From contig NZ_AP027079.1 of the NCBI RefSeq assembly GCF_030295385.1, positions 62,001 through 126,000 on the forward strand: a stretch of DNA of 64,000 bases, read 5' to 3'. Position 1 is the first letter of the stretch. The number at the start of each line of letters is the position of its first letter. This DNA comes from Geothrix oryzae. Lineage in GTDB: Bacteria > Acidobacteriota > Holophagae > Holophagales > Holophagaceae. Of this stretch, positions 26,127 through 35,564 are shown piece by piece. The position numbers were made by a program, and so were the translations under genes. The notes under the pieces are model-generated. The model did not search any database and had not been told where the DNA came from. It worked only from the letters and a program-made list of their open reading frames with translations.

Positions 26127-27581
26127 ATGCTAAAGAAAGTCGCCATCTTCAAGGCCCTGGATGTGGAAATCAAGAAGCAGCGGGGCCCTGTGGCGGTGAA
26201 AGATGCCTACAAAGGTCATCATTCGTTGAAGGAAGAGCTTAGCCAGCCTGGAATCACCATCTTAGGTGAGGTAGCCGGGGGCGACCCCGGCCGCGGGCAG
26301 GTCCGGGAGGCCTACAAGGCCTCCACCCACGCCAAGAGCCTGGTCGAAAACGGGGCCCGGGCCCTGTCCGTAGCCACGGACAAGTTCCTCTACTACGGCG
26401 AGGATAAGCACCTCTCCGAAGTCCGGGGCCAGGTGAAGGTGCCCCTGATCCGCCGCGAGTTCATCTTCGAGGAGTACCAGGTCGAGGAGAGCAAGATCCT
26501 CGGGGCGGACGCCATCTTCCTGATGCCGGCCCTGCTGAGCGACGAGCGCCTCCAGGTGCTCCTGAAGTTCGCCACCAGCAAGGGTCTCGATGTCGTGGTC
26601 GAGGTGACCTCGGAGGCCGAGCTGCAGCGCGCCGTGGAAGCGGGCGCCGACATCATCTGCGCCGTGGGAAGGAACCTCGATACCTGGGCCGCCTCCTGGG
26701 ATCAGGCCGTGGCGCTGGTCAAGAAGGTGCCCAAGAGCTGCCTGAAGCTGGTCGAGGGCGGCATCCACCGGTTGGAGCAGATCAAGCAGATGGAGGCCCT
26801 GGGCGTCCATGGCCTGGTCATCGGCGATGCCCTTCTCGACGACTACTATCCCGGCAAGCGCCTGGCCCAGATCCTGGCCGGCGTGGAGCCCCCGAAAAAA
26901 GCCGCGAAGCCCAAGGGCAAGACCGGCTCTGCCGCTGAGGCGGCGCAAGCCCCCACGGCTGCATCTGCAGCCAAGGAACGCCCATCCACCCCGCGGAAAG
27001 ATGCGCCCGCACCTGGCATGAAAGATGCTAAGGACAAACCATCTTTCCGTACGACCCCTTCCAACCTCGCCCAAAAGGGCGCAAAGGAGCCACCCATGGC
27101 CGAACTGACCAACCTGGTCGCCCCCACCGAACCCGTCGCCGCCAAGAAGCCGGCGAAGAAGGCTGCCCCCAAGAAGAAGGCCGCCGCCAAGAAGCCCGCC
27201 GCGAAGAAGGCCGCGCCGAAGAAGGCCGCCGCCAAGAAGCCGGCTGCCAAGAAGGCCGTGAAGAAGGCCGCGCCGAAGAAGGCCGCCGCCAAGAAGCCGG
27301 CTGCCAAGAAGGCCGTGAAGAAGGCCGCGCCGAAGAAGGCCGCCGCGAAGAAGGCTGCGCCGAAGAAGGCCGCCGCGAAGAAGGCCGCGCCGAAGAAGGC
27401 CGCTGCCAAGAAGACCGTGAAGAAGGCCGCGCCGAAGAAGGCCGCTGCCAAGAAGCCGGCCGCGAAGAAGGTCGTGAAGAAGGCCGTGAAGAAGGCCGCG
27501 CCGAAGAAGGCCGCCGCCAAGAAGCCGGCCGCCAAGAAGGTCGTGAAGAAGGCTGCGCCGAAGAAGGCCGCCAAGAAGTAG
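26127..27581 (+). CDS. TrpC-like TIM barrel fused to a histone-H1-like basic tail
   Basis: This 484-residue protein has three parts. Residues 1-252 resemble indole-3-glycerol-phosphate synthase (TrpC): ITILGEVAGGDPGRG, LSVATDKFLYYG, PLIRREFIFEEYQ, VVVEVTSEAELQRA, VEGGIHRLEQI. By alignment from memory, the catalytic lysine of the 'EIKRASPS' loop is Ala50, the general-acid lysine of 'CKDF' is Arg110, and the 'NNR' asparagine is Gly181; Glu48, Glu159 and Glu210 remain. I therefore doubt that it makes indoleglycerol phosphate. Residues 253-323 are a disordered Ala/Pro/Lys linker. Residues 324-484 are a Lys/Ala/Pro tail with over 30 KK pairs, like the C-terminal tails of histone H1 and bacterial AlgP/HctB-type proteins, and should bind DNA or RNA. 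No trp genes are nearby. Fusion and function are inference beyond the motifs. Confidence 0.9.
   Translation: MLKKVAIFKALDVEIKKQRGPVAVKDAYKGHHSLKEELSQPGITILGEVAGGDPGRGQVREAYKASTHAKSLVENGARALSVATDKFLYYGEDKHLSEVRGQVKVPLIRREFIFEEYQVEESKILGADAIFLMPALLSDERLQVLLKFATSKGLDVVVEVTSEAELQRAVEAGADIICAVGRNLDTWAASWDQAVALVKKVPKSCLKLVEGGIHRLEQIKQMEALGVHGLVIGDALLDDYYPGKRLAQILAGVEPPKKAAKPKGKTGSAAEAAQAPTAASAAKERPSTPRKDAPAPGMKDAKDKPSFRTTPSNLAQKGAKEPPMAELTNLVAPTEPVAAKKPAKKAAPKKKAAAKKPAAKKAAPKKAAAKKPAAKKAVKKAAPKKAAAKKPAAKKAVKKAAPKKAAAKKAAPKKAAAKKAAPKKAAAKKTVKKAAPKKAAAKKPAAKKVVKKAVKKAAPKKAAAKKPAAKKVVKKAAPKKAAKK
27096..27581 (+). CDS. candidate internal in-frame start: stand-alone H1-like basic protein
   Basis: ATG at 27096 is codon 324 of the larger gene. 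AAAGGAG lies six bases upstream, a near-ideal ribosome binding site in a spot where chance occurrence is notable. Translation from here would give a 161-residue protein (MAELTNLVAPTEPVAAKK...) that is almost wholly AAKKPAAKK/AAPKK repeats. The codons just upstream are richer in A/T at third positions than the rest, as if they had once been intergenic. The smaller product would act as an abundant nucleoid or RNA-binding protein. Which product is made is not known. Confidence 0.45.
   Translation: MAELTNLVAPTEPVAAKKPAKKAAPKKKAAAKKPAAKKAAPKKAAAKKPAAKKAVKKAAPKKAAAKKPAAKKAVKKAAPKKAAAKKAAPKKAAAKKAAPKKAAAKKTVKKAAPKKAAAKKPAAKKVVKKAVKKAAPKKAAAKKPAAKKVVKKAAPKKAAKK
27140..27579 (+). repeat. internally repetitive DNA coding KKAAPKK/AAKKPAAKK units
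   Basis: About 440 bases consist of near-identical units such as AAGAAGGCCGCGCCGAAG and AAGAAGCCGGCTGCCAAG in changing order. Such DNA is prone to unequal recombination and to assembly errors, so the tail length may vary between strains. Confidence 0.85.
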
Positions 27582-27609
27582 GGCCAATCGGCTCATCCAA
27601 CCTGGCTAA

Positions 27610-28935
<1,326 letters not shown>

Positions 28936-28947
28936 GAGGTTCCGGGC

Positions 28948-29250
28948 ATGAATGCCAACTGGCTCCTGAAGTCCTCCACCCTGTGGGGCGTGCTGGGAGC
29001 CTCGGGCCTGCTCTCTCTGATGGCGCTGCTCTTTTCGGAGGGCGGCCTGCCCGAGTTGCGCAAGCGCGAGGCGGAGCTGGCCACCGCCCACGCCCGCCTG
29101 GTGGAGCTGAACCGGCGCAACCGGGAGCTGCTGGAGGAGGTCCAGCGTCTGGCGGCGAAGGACCCCGAGCTCATGGAAGCCCTGGCCCGCCGCCAGGGCT
29201 ACGCGCGCCCCGGCGAGACGGTCTACACCTTCCGCAACCGGGAGCGGTAG
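28948..29250 (+). CDS. FtsB/DivIC-family septum-formation protein
   Basis: The 100-residue product has one N-terminal membrane helix (about 11-30), a periplasmic coiled coil (about 37-66: ELRKREAELATAHARLVELNRRNREL) and the family ending ARRQGYARPGETVYTF. FtsB/DivIC proteins bridge early and late division proteins and activate septal peptidoglycan synthesis. The position after eno is the one seen for ftsB in many bacteria. AGGAGG lies seven bases before the ATG. Confidence 0.9.
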   Translation: MNANWLLKSSTLWGVLGASGLLSLMALLFSEGGLPELRKREAELATAHARLVELNRRNRELLEEVQRLAAKDPELMEALARRQGYARPGETVYTFRNRER

Positions 29251-29251
29251 C

Positions 29252-30055
29252 TTGGAACTGCATCTCGCCTCCGCCTCGGGCAATGTGTTCGGCTACCTCT
29301 GGGCCGATGAGGCTAAAGATTGTTCTGGCGAGGATTATGCAAAAATCCTCTGCCCGAGGGGGCACGGGTTCGGTTTAGATGGCCTTTTTTTGATGCAAAA
29401 GCCGGAATCGGGGTTCTGGCAGCTGGAGCACTGGGATACCGACGGATCTAAATCCTTTTGTTCCAATGGAAGCAGGGCGGCCATGGCCATCCCCGGAGCC
29501 CCGGAAGGCCCCCTGGTCGAAGCGCTCTCCAGTGGCGAGCGCATTCTCCTTCGTCGGGATGAATGCGGCGTCGGCATTCGCATGCCCGAGGGAAGGGGCT
29601 TCGGCCTGCGGCCCGTTCCCATGGCCACGGAAGGGCCCGCGGGCTTCGGCTGGATCGGCAACCCGCAGCTGGTCCTGCGCGTGCCGTCCGTGGCGGCGGT
29701 GGACCTCCCGGTCCTGGCGCCGCCGCTCCGCCATCACGCGGCCCTCGTCGGCGGCACCAATGTGAATGTGGTCGAGGTGGTCGCGCCGGGCGAGGCGCGC
29801 ATCCGTTCCTGGGAACGCGGTGTCGAAGGCGAAACGCTCTGCTGCGGAACGGGCAGCGCCGTCGCGGCGGCCTGGCTCACCCGGACGGAAGGCCCCGGCA
29901 CCTGGCGCCTGCACACGGCGGGGGGCGAGGTGGTCACGGTGAGCCTCACCCTGGATGCCGAGGGCGCGTGGCACGACTTGTGGCTTTCCGGCCCGGTCCG
30001 GCGGCTGGGGATCATCCATCCAGAACCCTCGCTCCTGCTGCGGATGCAACACTGA
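29252..30055 (+). CDS. dapF: diaminopimelate epimerase-like protein
   Basis: DapF interconverts LL- and meso-diaminopimelate for lysine and cell-wall synthesis. The 267-residue protein has both catalytic cysteines in context: FCSNGSRAAM (first Cys) and LCCGTGSAVAAAW (second Cys), and a DTDGS segment ahead of the first. The N-terminus departs from the usual HGLGNDF (ASGNVFGY), and CGNGAR is CSNGSR. It starts with TTG one base after the FtsB-like stop. Codons at about 29310-29470 are unusually A/T-rich for this genome. I am confident of the family but less sure that it is the main DapF. Confidence 0.85.
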   Translation: MELHLASASGNVFGYLWADEAKDCSGEDYAKILCPRGHGFGLDGLFLMQKPESGFWQLEHWDTDGSKSFCSNGSRAAMAIPGAPEGPLVEALSSGERILLRRDECGVGIRMPEGRGFGLRPVPMATEGPAGFGWIGNPQLVLRVPSVAAVDLPVLAPPLRHHAALVGGTNVNVVEVVAPGEARIRSWERGVEGETLCCGTGSAVAAAWLTRTEGPGTWRLHTAGGEVVTVSLTLDAEGAWHDLWLSGPVRRLGIIHPEPSLLLRMQH

Positions 30056-30067
30056 CAGCACCGGCAC

Positions 30068-30095
30068 TTCGCCGTGGAACCCGACCTGCTAGACT
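30068..30095 (+). promoter_or_regulatory. promoter-like element ahead of parA
   Basis: TTCGCC, 16 bases, TAGACT followed by GG. The same arrangement (TTCGCC, 16 bases, TAACCTGG) precedes the cation transporter gene at 34656. The start of transcription would be near 30102, about 68 bases before the parA ATG. Confidence 0.45.
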
Positions 30096-30169
30096 GGCGT
30101 GTTCCACACCCGAAGGGATGCCGAGATGCGTGGTTTGTCCAGCGCCAGAGCGATGATGAGGGCCGCCTG

Positions 30170-30949
30170 ATGCGAGCCCGGGTGGTGGCACTGGCCAATC
30201 AGAAGGGCGGGGTGGGCAAGACCACGACGGCCATCAACCTCGCGGCTTCGCTCGCGATGATGGAGAAGATGGTCCTGCTGGTGGACTTCGATCCCCAGGG
30301 CCACAGCACCACCGGCCTCGGGTTCCCCAAGCCGGATCACCGCGCCGGATCCTACGCGCTGATGAAGGGCGCTCCGGCCGAGGCCCTGGTGCTGAGCACC
30401 GAAGTCCCCATGATGCAGGTGATCCCCGCAGGCAAGGACCTGGCGCAGCTGGAGTTCGAGCTCTTCGAGCTGCCCCAGCTCCAGGTGCTGCGGCAGGGCC
30501 TCGCGCCGCTCATGGACCGCTTCGACTACATCCTCATCGATCCGCCGCCCAGCCTCGGCATGATCACCCTGAACGCCCTCACGGCGGCGGACGAGGTCAT
30601 CGTCCCCATGCCCTGCGAATTCTTCGCGCTCGATGGTCTGGCGGAACTCACCGAAACACTCCGGCGCATCCAGGCCGGTCCGAACCCGCGTCTCCGGCTC
30701 GGCGGCATCCTGCTGACCATGGCTGAGGAGCGGACCAACCTCGGGGCGGCGGTCGCCGCCGAAGTGCGCCACGCCTTCCCGGGCAAGGTCTTCCAGACCA
30801 TGATTCCCCGCAACATCCGGCTCGCCGAGGCACCCAGCCACGGCAAGCCCGTGGCCTTCTACGACCTGCGATCCAAGGGCGCCCAGGCCTACCTCAACCT
30901 CGCCAAGGAGTGGTTGGAGTTGGATGTGCCCGCGAGGAGGGAAGCTTGA
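30170..30949 (+). CDS. parA: chromosome partitioning ATPase ParA (Soj)
   Basis: This 259-residue Walker-type ATPase has the deviant Walker [19 protein letters not shown], an [18 protein letters not shown] switch, [11 protein letters not shown] and [19 protein letters not shown] chose the ATG at 30170 with GAGGG upstream; an in-frame ATG 32 codons earlier would give a non-family extension. ParA moves ParB-bound origin regions to the daughter cells. The stop overlaps the parB ATG by one base. Confidence 0.96.
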   Translation: MRARVVALANQKGGVGKTTTAINLAASLAMMEKMVLLVDFDPQGHSTTGLGFPKPDHRAGSYALMKGAPAEALVLSTEVPMMQVIPAGKDLAQLEFELFELPQLQVLRQGLAPLMDRFDYILIDPPPSLGMITLNALTAADEVIVPMPCEFFALDGLAELTETLRRIQAGPNPRLRLGGILLTMAEERTNLGAAVAAEVRHAFPGKVFQTMIPRNIRLAEAPSHGKPVAFYDLRSKGAQAYLNLAKEWLELDVPARREA

Positions 30950-31815
30950 TGACCCAGCTGAAGCGCCCGGCCCTGGGCCGGGGACTGACCTCGCTCATGA
31001 GCCAGATGGCGCCGGACGATGCCAACCAGCGGGAGCTGCCCCTGGGCAGCTTGGTGCCCAACCGCGCCCAGCCCCGCACGCACTTCGACGAGACCGCCCT
31101 GGCGGAACTCGCCGAAAGCCTGAAGCAGCACGGCATGGTCCAGCCCATCGTCGTCCGCAAGGTCGGCGAGCAGTTCGAGATCATCGCCGGCGAGCGCCGC
31201 TGGCGGGCAGCCCGGAAGGCCGGCATCGCCATGGTGCCGGTGGTGATCAAGGAGGTCCCGGACGACCGCCTGCTGGAGTTCGCCCTGGTCGAGAACATCC
31301 AGCGCCAGGAGTTGAACCCCATCGAGGAGGCCACGGCCTACTGGCAGCTGGGGGAGCACCTCCGGCTCACCCAGGAGCAGGTGGCGGACCGCGTCGGCAA
31401 GTCCCGGCCCCAGGTCGCCAACACCCTGCGCCTGCTGCGCCTGCCGGCCGAGTTGAAGGAGGATGTCTCCCATGGCCGCCTCAGCACCGGCCACGCCAAG
31501 GTGCTGCTCGGCGTGGCGGATCCCCGCCTCCAGGAACAGCTCGCCCATGAGGTCGTGGAGCAGCAGCTGAGCGTGCGCGCCCTGGAGGCCCGCATCCAGC
31601 ACCTCCAGAAGCAGAGCAAGACGAAGGGCAAGAAGAAGCATCCCCAGGAGTTGTTCATCAAGGCCGCGGCGGAGGAGCTCACCCAGTCTTGGGGCACCCG
31701 CATCGAGATCAAGGCCAAGGGCAAGACGGGCACCCTGGTCATGCACTACGGCAGCGAAGGCGAGTTGGACCGCCTCTTCGAGGCCCTCAAGCACGGTCCG
31801 GCGAAGCGCCGCTAG
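30949..31815 (+). CDS. parB: chromosome partitioning protein ParB (Spo0J)
   Basis: The 288-residue protein has the N-terminal ALGRGLTSLM, the CTPase-clamp motif region GEQFEIIAGERRWRAARKAG and LVENIQRQELNPIEEA, the parS-binding helix-turn-helix (TQEQVADRVGKSRPQVANTLRLL) and a C-terminal dimer domain after a lysine-rich linker (KTKGKKKHP). The start (TGATG) is coupled to parA. I saw no exact TGTTTCACGTGAAACA-type parS site in the window. Confidence 0.97.
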   Translation: MTQLKRPALGRGLTSLMSQMAPDDANQRELPLGSLVPNRAQPRTHFDETALAELAESLKQHGMVQPIVVRKVGEQFEIIAGERRWRAARKAGIAMVPVVIKEVPDDRLLEFALVENIQRQELNPIEEATAYWQLGEHLRLTQEQVADRVGKSRPQVANTLRLLRLPAELKEDVSHGRLSTGHAKVLLGVADPRLQEQLAHEVVEQQLSVRALEARIQHLQKQSKTKGKKKHPQELFIKAAAEELTQSWGTRIEIKAKGKTGTLVMHYGSEGELDRLFEALKHGPAKRR

Positions 31816-31842
31816 CACCGTGTCCCAAGGTTAGGAGTCCCC

Positions 31843-32700
31843 ATGTCGTCCTGGTTCGTGAAGAAGCGTCAGCAGAAGACCGCCGTCGAGGAGAAGACCG
31901 TCCGCGTGCCCGAGGGCCTCTGGATCAAGTGCGAGGCCTGCAAGGAGTTGATCTACCGCAAGGAACTGGTCAACACCCACAATGTCTGCCCCAAGTGCGG
32001 CTACCACTTCCGCATCGGGGTGGATGAGCGGCTGGAGAACCTGCTGGACGAGGGCTGGACCGTCCTCTTCAGCCATCTGCGGAGCGGGGATCCCCTCGGG
32101 TTCGTCTCCACCAAGAGCTACAAGGATCAGCTGAAGAAGCTGGAGCAGGCCGGCCAGACTGAGGATGCCGTGGTCGTGGTGGAAGGCACCCTCTCGGGCA
32201 CCCCGGTGGTGGCCGCCGTCATGAACTTCGACTTCCTGGCCGCCAGCATGGGCAGCGTGGTGGGCGAGAAGATGAGGCTGGGGGCCGAGCGGGCCCTGGA
32301 GAAGCAGTGCGCCTACCTCATCGTGAGCTGCAGCGGAGGCGCCCGCATGCAGGAGGGCACCCTGTCGCTCATGCAGATGGCCAAGGTGAGCGCCGCCCTG
32401 GCCAAGCTCGACAAGGCCGGCCTGCCCTACCTCAGCATCCTGACCGATCCCACCACGGGCGGCGTGAGCGCGAGCTTCGCCATGCTGGGTGACCTGAACA
32501 TCGCCGAGCCCAAGGCCCTCATTGGTTTTGCCGGACCCCGCGTCATTGAGCAGACCATCAAGCAGAGCCTTCCCGAGGGTTTCCAGCGCTCGGAATTCCT
32601 TCAGGCCCACGGCATGGTGGACAAGGTGGTGAACCGCGATCACCTCAAGGATTTCATCGCCGCCTGCCTGGTGTGGATGATGCCTTCGCCCAGGGACTGA
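31843..32700 (+). CDS. accD: acetyl-CoA carboxylase carboxyltransferase subunit beta
   Basis: AccD with AccA transfers CO2 from carboxybiotin to acetyl-CoA, giving malonyl-CoA for fatty-acid synthesis. The 285-residue protein begins with the zinc ribbon (CEAC ... CPKCGYHF) and contains the crotonase-like core SCSGGARMQEGTLSLMQMAK, LTDPTTGGVSASFAMLGD and IGFAGPRVIEQTIKQSLPEGFQRSEFL. The 3' end overlaps the folC reading frame. Confidence 0.97.
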   Translation: MSSWFVKKRQQKTAVEEKTVRVPEGLWIKCEACKELIYRKELVNTHNVCPKCGYHFRIGVDERLENLLDEGWTVLFSHLRSGDPLGFVSTKSYKDQLKKLEQAGQTEDAVVVVEGTLSGTPVVAAVMNFDFLAASMGSVVGEKMRLGAERALEKQCAYLIVSCSGGARMQEGTLSLMQMAKVSAALAKLDKAGLPYLSILTDPTTGGVSASFAMLGDLNIAEPKALIGFAGPRVIEQTIKQSLPEGFQRSEFLQAHGMVDKVVNRDHLKDFIAACLVWMMPSPRD

Positions 32701-33929
32701 TGAACGGCGACCTGGACCTCGTCAACATTCCGCGCCTGCAGGAGCGGGGACACCTCGGCATCAAGTGCGGGCTGGAGAACATCCATGCCCTGCTGGATGG
32801 GCTGGGCCGCCCCGATGGGAACTACCCGGTCATCCTCATCGCGGGCACCAACGGCAAGGGCAGCACCGGGGCCTTCCTGGCGCACATGCTGAAGGCCGCG
32901 GGCTTTGTGGTGGGATGGACCACCTCGCCCCATCTGGTGGATGTCACCGAGCGCATCTGGGTGGATGGCGAGCCCATCGGCGCCGGCGCTTTGGAGCTGC
33001 TGCTGGGGGAGGCCTTCGAGGCCGAGGTCCGAGCCGGCCTCCAGGCCACCTACTTCGAACTGATGATCACGGCGGCCCTGTCGGCCTTCCGCATGACCGG
33101 CGTGGAAGTCGCCCTGGTCGAGGTGGGCATGGGCGGACGCTGGGATGCCACCAACGCCACGGACCCCCTTCTCACCGTGCTCACCAGCGTGGGCCTGGAC
33201 CACCAGCAGTACCTGGGCGACACCCGGGAGGCCATCGCCCGGGAGAAGCTCTGCACGGCCCGCGATGGCCGTCCCCTCGTGCTGGGACCCACCCTGGACC
33301 CCGCCTGGATCCGCCCCCTCCTCTCCAGCGAGCCCACCCTGCATCCCGCGCCCCACCTGGGGCCCGCCGACATCCGCTGGGACCATTCCCGGGTGGGTGA
33401 CAGGCGCGTGGGCCTGGCGGGACTCCACCAGCTGGACAACCTGGCCACGGCCTTCGAGGTGGTGCGCCAGCTCCAGGCCCTGGGCTTCCCCATTCCCGAC
33501 GACCGTCTGTGGTCGGGCGTGGCCGAGACCCGCTGGCCCGGCCGCCTCTGGAAGGTGCCGGGGCTCGAGGGCGTGTGGATGGACGGCGCCCACAATCCCG
33601 ATGGAGCCCGGGTGCTCGCGGACCATGCCCTGGCCTGCGGTGTGCGGCCCCACCTCTATTTCGGGGCCATGGGCGACAAGGACCTGGCGGGCGTGGCCGC
33701 GGAGTTGAAGCGGATGCGGCCCCTGTCGGTGTCGTTCATCCAAGGCGATGCCCCGCGGTACGCCACGGCTTCGGCCCTGGGGCAGGCCTGGGGGCTGGAG
33801 GCCCCGATGCTGACCCTGCGGCAGGCGGTGGCCCACCTGAAGGCGCCCTCCGACGCCCCGCGTCTGGTGACGGGCTCCCTCTACTTGGTGGGCGACCTGC
33901 TGCGCGAGCTCGGGATTCCCGCCCGCTGA
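32700..33929 (+). CDS. folC: folylpolyglutamate synthase/dihydrofolate synthase
   Basis: FolC adds glutamate to dihydropteroate and to folates. The protein (409 residues from 32700) has the ATP loop IAGTNGKGSTGAFLAHML, TTSPHLVDVTERI, VEVGMGGRWDATNAT, TSVGLDHQQYLG, and the ligase motifs MDGAHNPDGARV and ALDG-like FGAMGDKDLAGV. Two starts are possible: ATG 32673 (27-base overlap with accD) or ATG 32700, which overlaps the accD stop as TGATG and has AGGGA upstream; I prefer the latter. The accD-folC order is common. Confidence 0.93.
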   Translation: MNGDLDLVNIPRLQERGHLGIKCGLENIHALLDGLGRPDGNYPVILIAGTNGKGSTGAFLAHMLKAAGFVVGWTTSPHLVDVTERIWVDGEPIGAGALELLLGEAFEAEVRAGLQATYFELMITAALSAFRMTGVEVALVEVGMGGRWDATNATDPLLTVLTSVGLDHQQYLGDTREAIAREKLCTARDGRPLVLGPTLDPAWIRPLLSSEPTLHPAPHLGPADIRWDHSRVGDRRVGLAGLHQLDNLATAFEVVRQLQALGFPIPDDRLWSGVAETRWPGRLWKVPGLEGVWMDGAHNPDGARVLADHALACGVRPHLYFGAMGDKDLAGVAAELKRMRPLSVSFIQGDAPRYATASALGQAWGLEAPMLTLRQAVAHLKAPSDAPRLVTGSLYLVGDLLRELGIPAR

Positions 33930-33969
33930 CCGGACCCAAGTTTCGGGGCGCGCCGGCCGATGAGACGGT

Positions 33970-34638
33970 GTGCGACGAATTCTGCTGATGGCCTGCCTCG
34001 CGGGTGCCCTGGGCGCCCAGGCGCCGCACCGCATCCTCGCGGTGGAGCGCAAGGGGCTGCCCCCCTACGAAATCGCTGACCGCATCTACCGGCTGGAAGG
34101 CGGACAGGACCGCGGGCTTCGGGTGGGCCACCGCCTGGCCTTCCGCCGCCCGGGGGAAGCCAGGACGCTGGGGCATTTCCGGGTGGTCGAGGTGCGGGCC
34201 ACCGAGGCCGAGGCTCGCTTCGAGCCCGCCGGAACAGCCTATCCGCTGAAGGGGGATCTGGCCTGCCGCGAGGACCTGGCGGGCCTGCCGGTCCTCCCCC
34301 TCCCGGAGCCGGGACCGATCCCCGTCCCGGTCCACCCCGACCGGCCGGCAGGGCCGCCGCCGCAGGAAGGGGTGATCTTCTTCCTGCCCCAGCGCGCCGA
34401 CCTGAGCCCCGCCGGGCAGCAGAAACTGAGGACCTGGGTGGAGACCTGGGGCGCGCCGGGCCGCTGGGTCGTGCAGGTCCCCGCGACCAGGGCCCTCAAG
34501 CCGGCCCTTCAGAAACAGCGGACGGAGTCGCTGCTGGCCGGGTTGCGGGAGCTCGGCATCGAGCATCCGGTCGTGGAGACTGATCCGCGGACGGCGGACG
34601 GCAAGTACGATCCGGCCTGGATTCGCCACTGGGACTGA
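33970..34638 (+). CDS. secreted protein with degenerate OmpA-like C-terminus
   Basis: The 222-residue product starts with GTG and a short signal-like segment (MRRILLMACLAGALGAQA). The middle (about 20-95) is a small beta domain resembling SH3-type modules. After a Pro-rich linker (about 100-128) the C-terminal part keeps the OmpA-like pattern FFLPQRADLSPAGQQKLRTWVETW and RTESLLAGLRELGI. The NxRRA-type peptidoglycan-binding residues are not clear, so binding to peptidoglycan is uncertain. The GTG lies 41 bp after folC with a weak ribosome site. Confidence 0.7.
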   Translation: MRRILLMACLAGALGAQAPHRILAVERKGLPPYEIADRIYRLEGGQDRGLRVGHRLAFRRPGEARTLGHFRVVEVRATEAEARFEPAGTAYPLKGDLACREDLAGLPVLPLPEPGPIPVPVHPDRPAGPPPQEGVIFFLPQRADLSPAGQQKLRTWVETWGAPGRWVVQVPATRALKPALQKQRTESLLAGLRELGIEHPVVETDPRTADGKYDPAWIRHWD

Positions 34639-34649
34639 GGCGCTAACCT
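34622..34649 (+). promoter_or_regulatory. promoter-like element ahead of the CDF transporter gene
   Basis: TTCGCC, 16 bases, TAACCT followed by GG; the -10 lies seven bases before the ATG at 34656, so the message would be nearly leaderless. It overlaps the end of the preceding gene. Confidence 0.4.
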
Positions 34650-34655
34650 GGACCC

Positions 34656-35558
34656 ATGTCCTCCGGTTCCGCTCGTGCCGTCGCCCTCGCCCTCGTCGCC
34701 AACGGCGGGATCGCCGTCTCCAAGTTCGGGGTCTTCCTGCTCACGGGCAGTTCGAGCCTCCTGACCGAGGCCATCCACTCCACCGCGGACTGCATCAACC
34801 AGGCCCTGCTCTTCCTCGGCATGCGCCAAGGCGCCAAGCCCGCCACGGCCAAGCACCCTCTCGGGCATGGCCAGGCGGCCTTCGTGGCCAGCTTCCTGGT
34901 GGCCCTGCTGCTCTTCAGCGTGGGCGGCCTCTACTCCCTGGTGGAGGGCCTCCACAAGATCCGGCACCCCGAGCAGCCGCACCAGCTCGGATGGGCCGTG
35001 GCCCTGCTGGTCTTCGCCATCGGCCTGGAGGGCTGGTCCCTGCGCGGCGCCCTCCGCGCGGCCGGGCCCGAGCGGCGGGGGCGCTCCCTGCTGCGCTACC
35101 TGCGCCAATCCAGCAGCACCGAGCTGGTGGTGGTGCTGGCGGAGGACATCGCGGCCCTCCTGGGTCTGCTGTTTGCCCTGGCCGCCGTGCTGCTGACCCT
35201 GGTCACGGGCAACCCCGTGTGGGACGGCATCGGAAGCGTGGCCATCGGGCTCCTCCTCATCGCCGTGGCGGGCTTCGTCGGCGTGGAGGTGACCAGCCTC
35301 CTCCTGAACGAGGCGCCGCCCCTGGCATTGAGGGCGGCCCTCCGCGCCGCCGTGGACGAGGATCCGGCGGTGGACCGCGTGCTGAATCTGGTGGCCGTCC
35401 TCGTGGGGAGCGACCGTCTCATGGTGGCCCTGCAGGTGAAGTTCCGGGACCAGCCCAGCGGCACGGCCCTGGTGGCGGCCATCAACGCCCTGGAACGCCG
35501 CCTCCACGAGCGCTTTCCCCAGATTCAGCACCTCTTCGTGGAGCCCGACGAGGCCTGA
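34656..35558 (+). CDS. cation diffusion facilitator (CDF) transporter
   Basis: This 300-residue inner-membrane protein has about five or six helices and a C-terminal cytoplasmic domain. CDF landmarks are GSSSLLTEAIHSTADCINQALLFLG (HxxxD metal site in helix 2), KHPLGHGQAAFVASF and the second acidic site VLAEDIAALLG (helix 5). CDF proteins exchange Zn2+, Fe2+ or other divalent ions for protons. The metal is not determined from these residues. The C-terminal domain (about 220-300) has the usual ferredoxin-like fold pattern. Confidence 0.92.
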   Translation: MSSGSARAVALALVANGGIAVSKFGVFLLTGSSSLLTEAIHSTADCINQALLFLGMRQGAKPATAKHPLGHGQAAFVASFLVALLLFSVGGLYSLVEGLHKIRHPEQPHQLGWAVALLVFAIGLEGWSLRGALRAAGPERRGRSLLRYLRQSSSTELVVVLAEDIAALLGLLFALAAVLLTLVTGNPVWDGIGSVAIGLLLIAVAGFVGVEVTSLLLNEAPPLALRAALRAAVDEDPAVDRVLNLVAVLVGSDRLMVALQVKFRDQPSGTALVAAINALERRLHERFPQIQHLFVEPDEA

Positions 35559-35564
35559 GACCGA

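Noticed and set aside
26127-26900. Plain assignment of the gene as a working trpC
   Set aside because: The key catalytic lysines are not present by alignment, no other trp genes are nearby, and the tail is foreign to TrpC.
30056-31842. parS sites near parA/parB
   Set aside because: I found no TGTTTCACGTGAAACA-like sequence on reading the segment.
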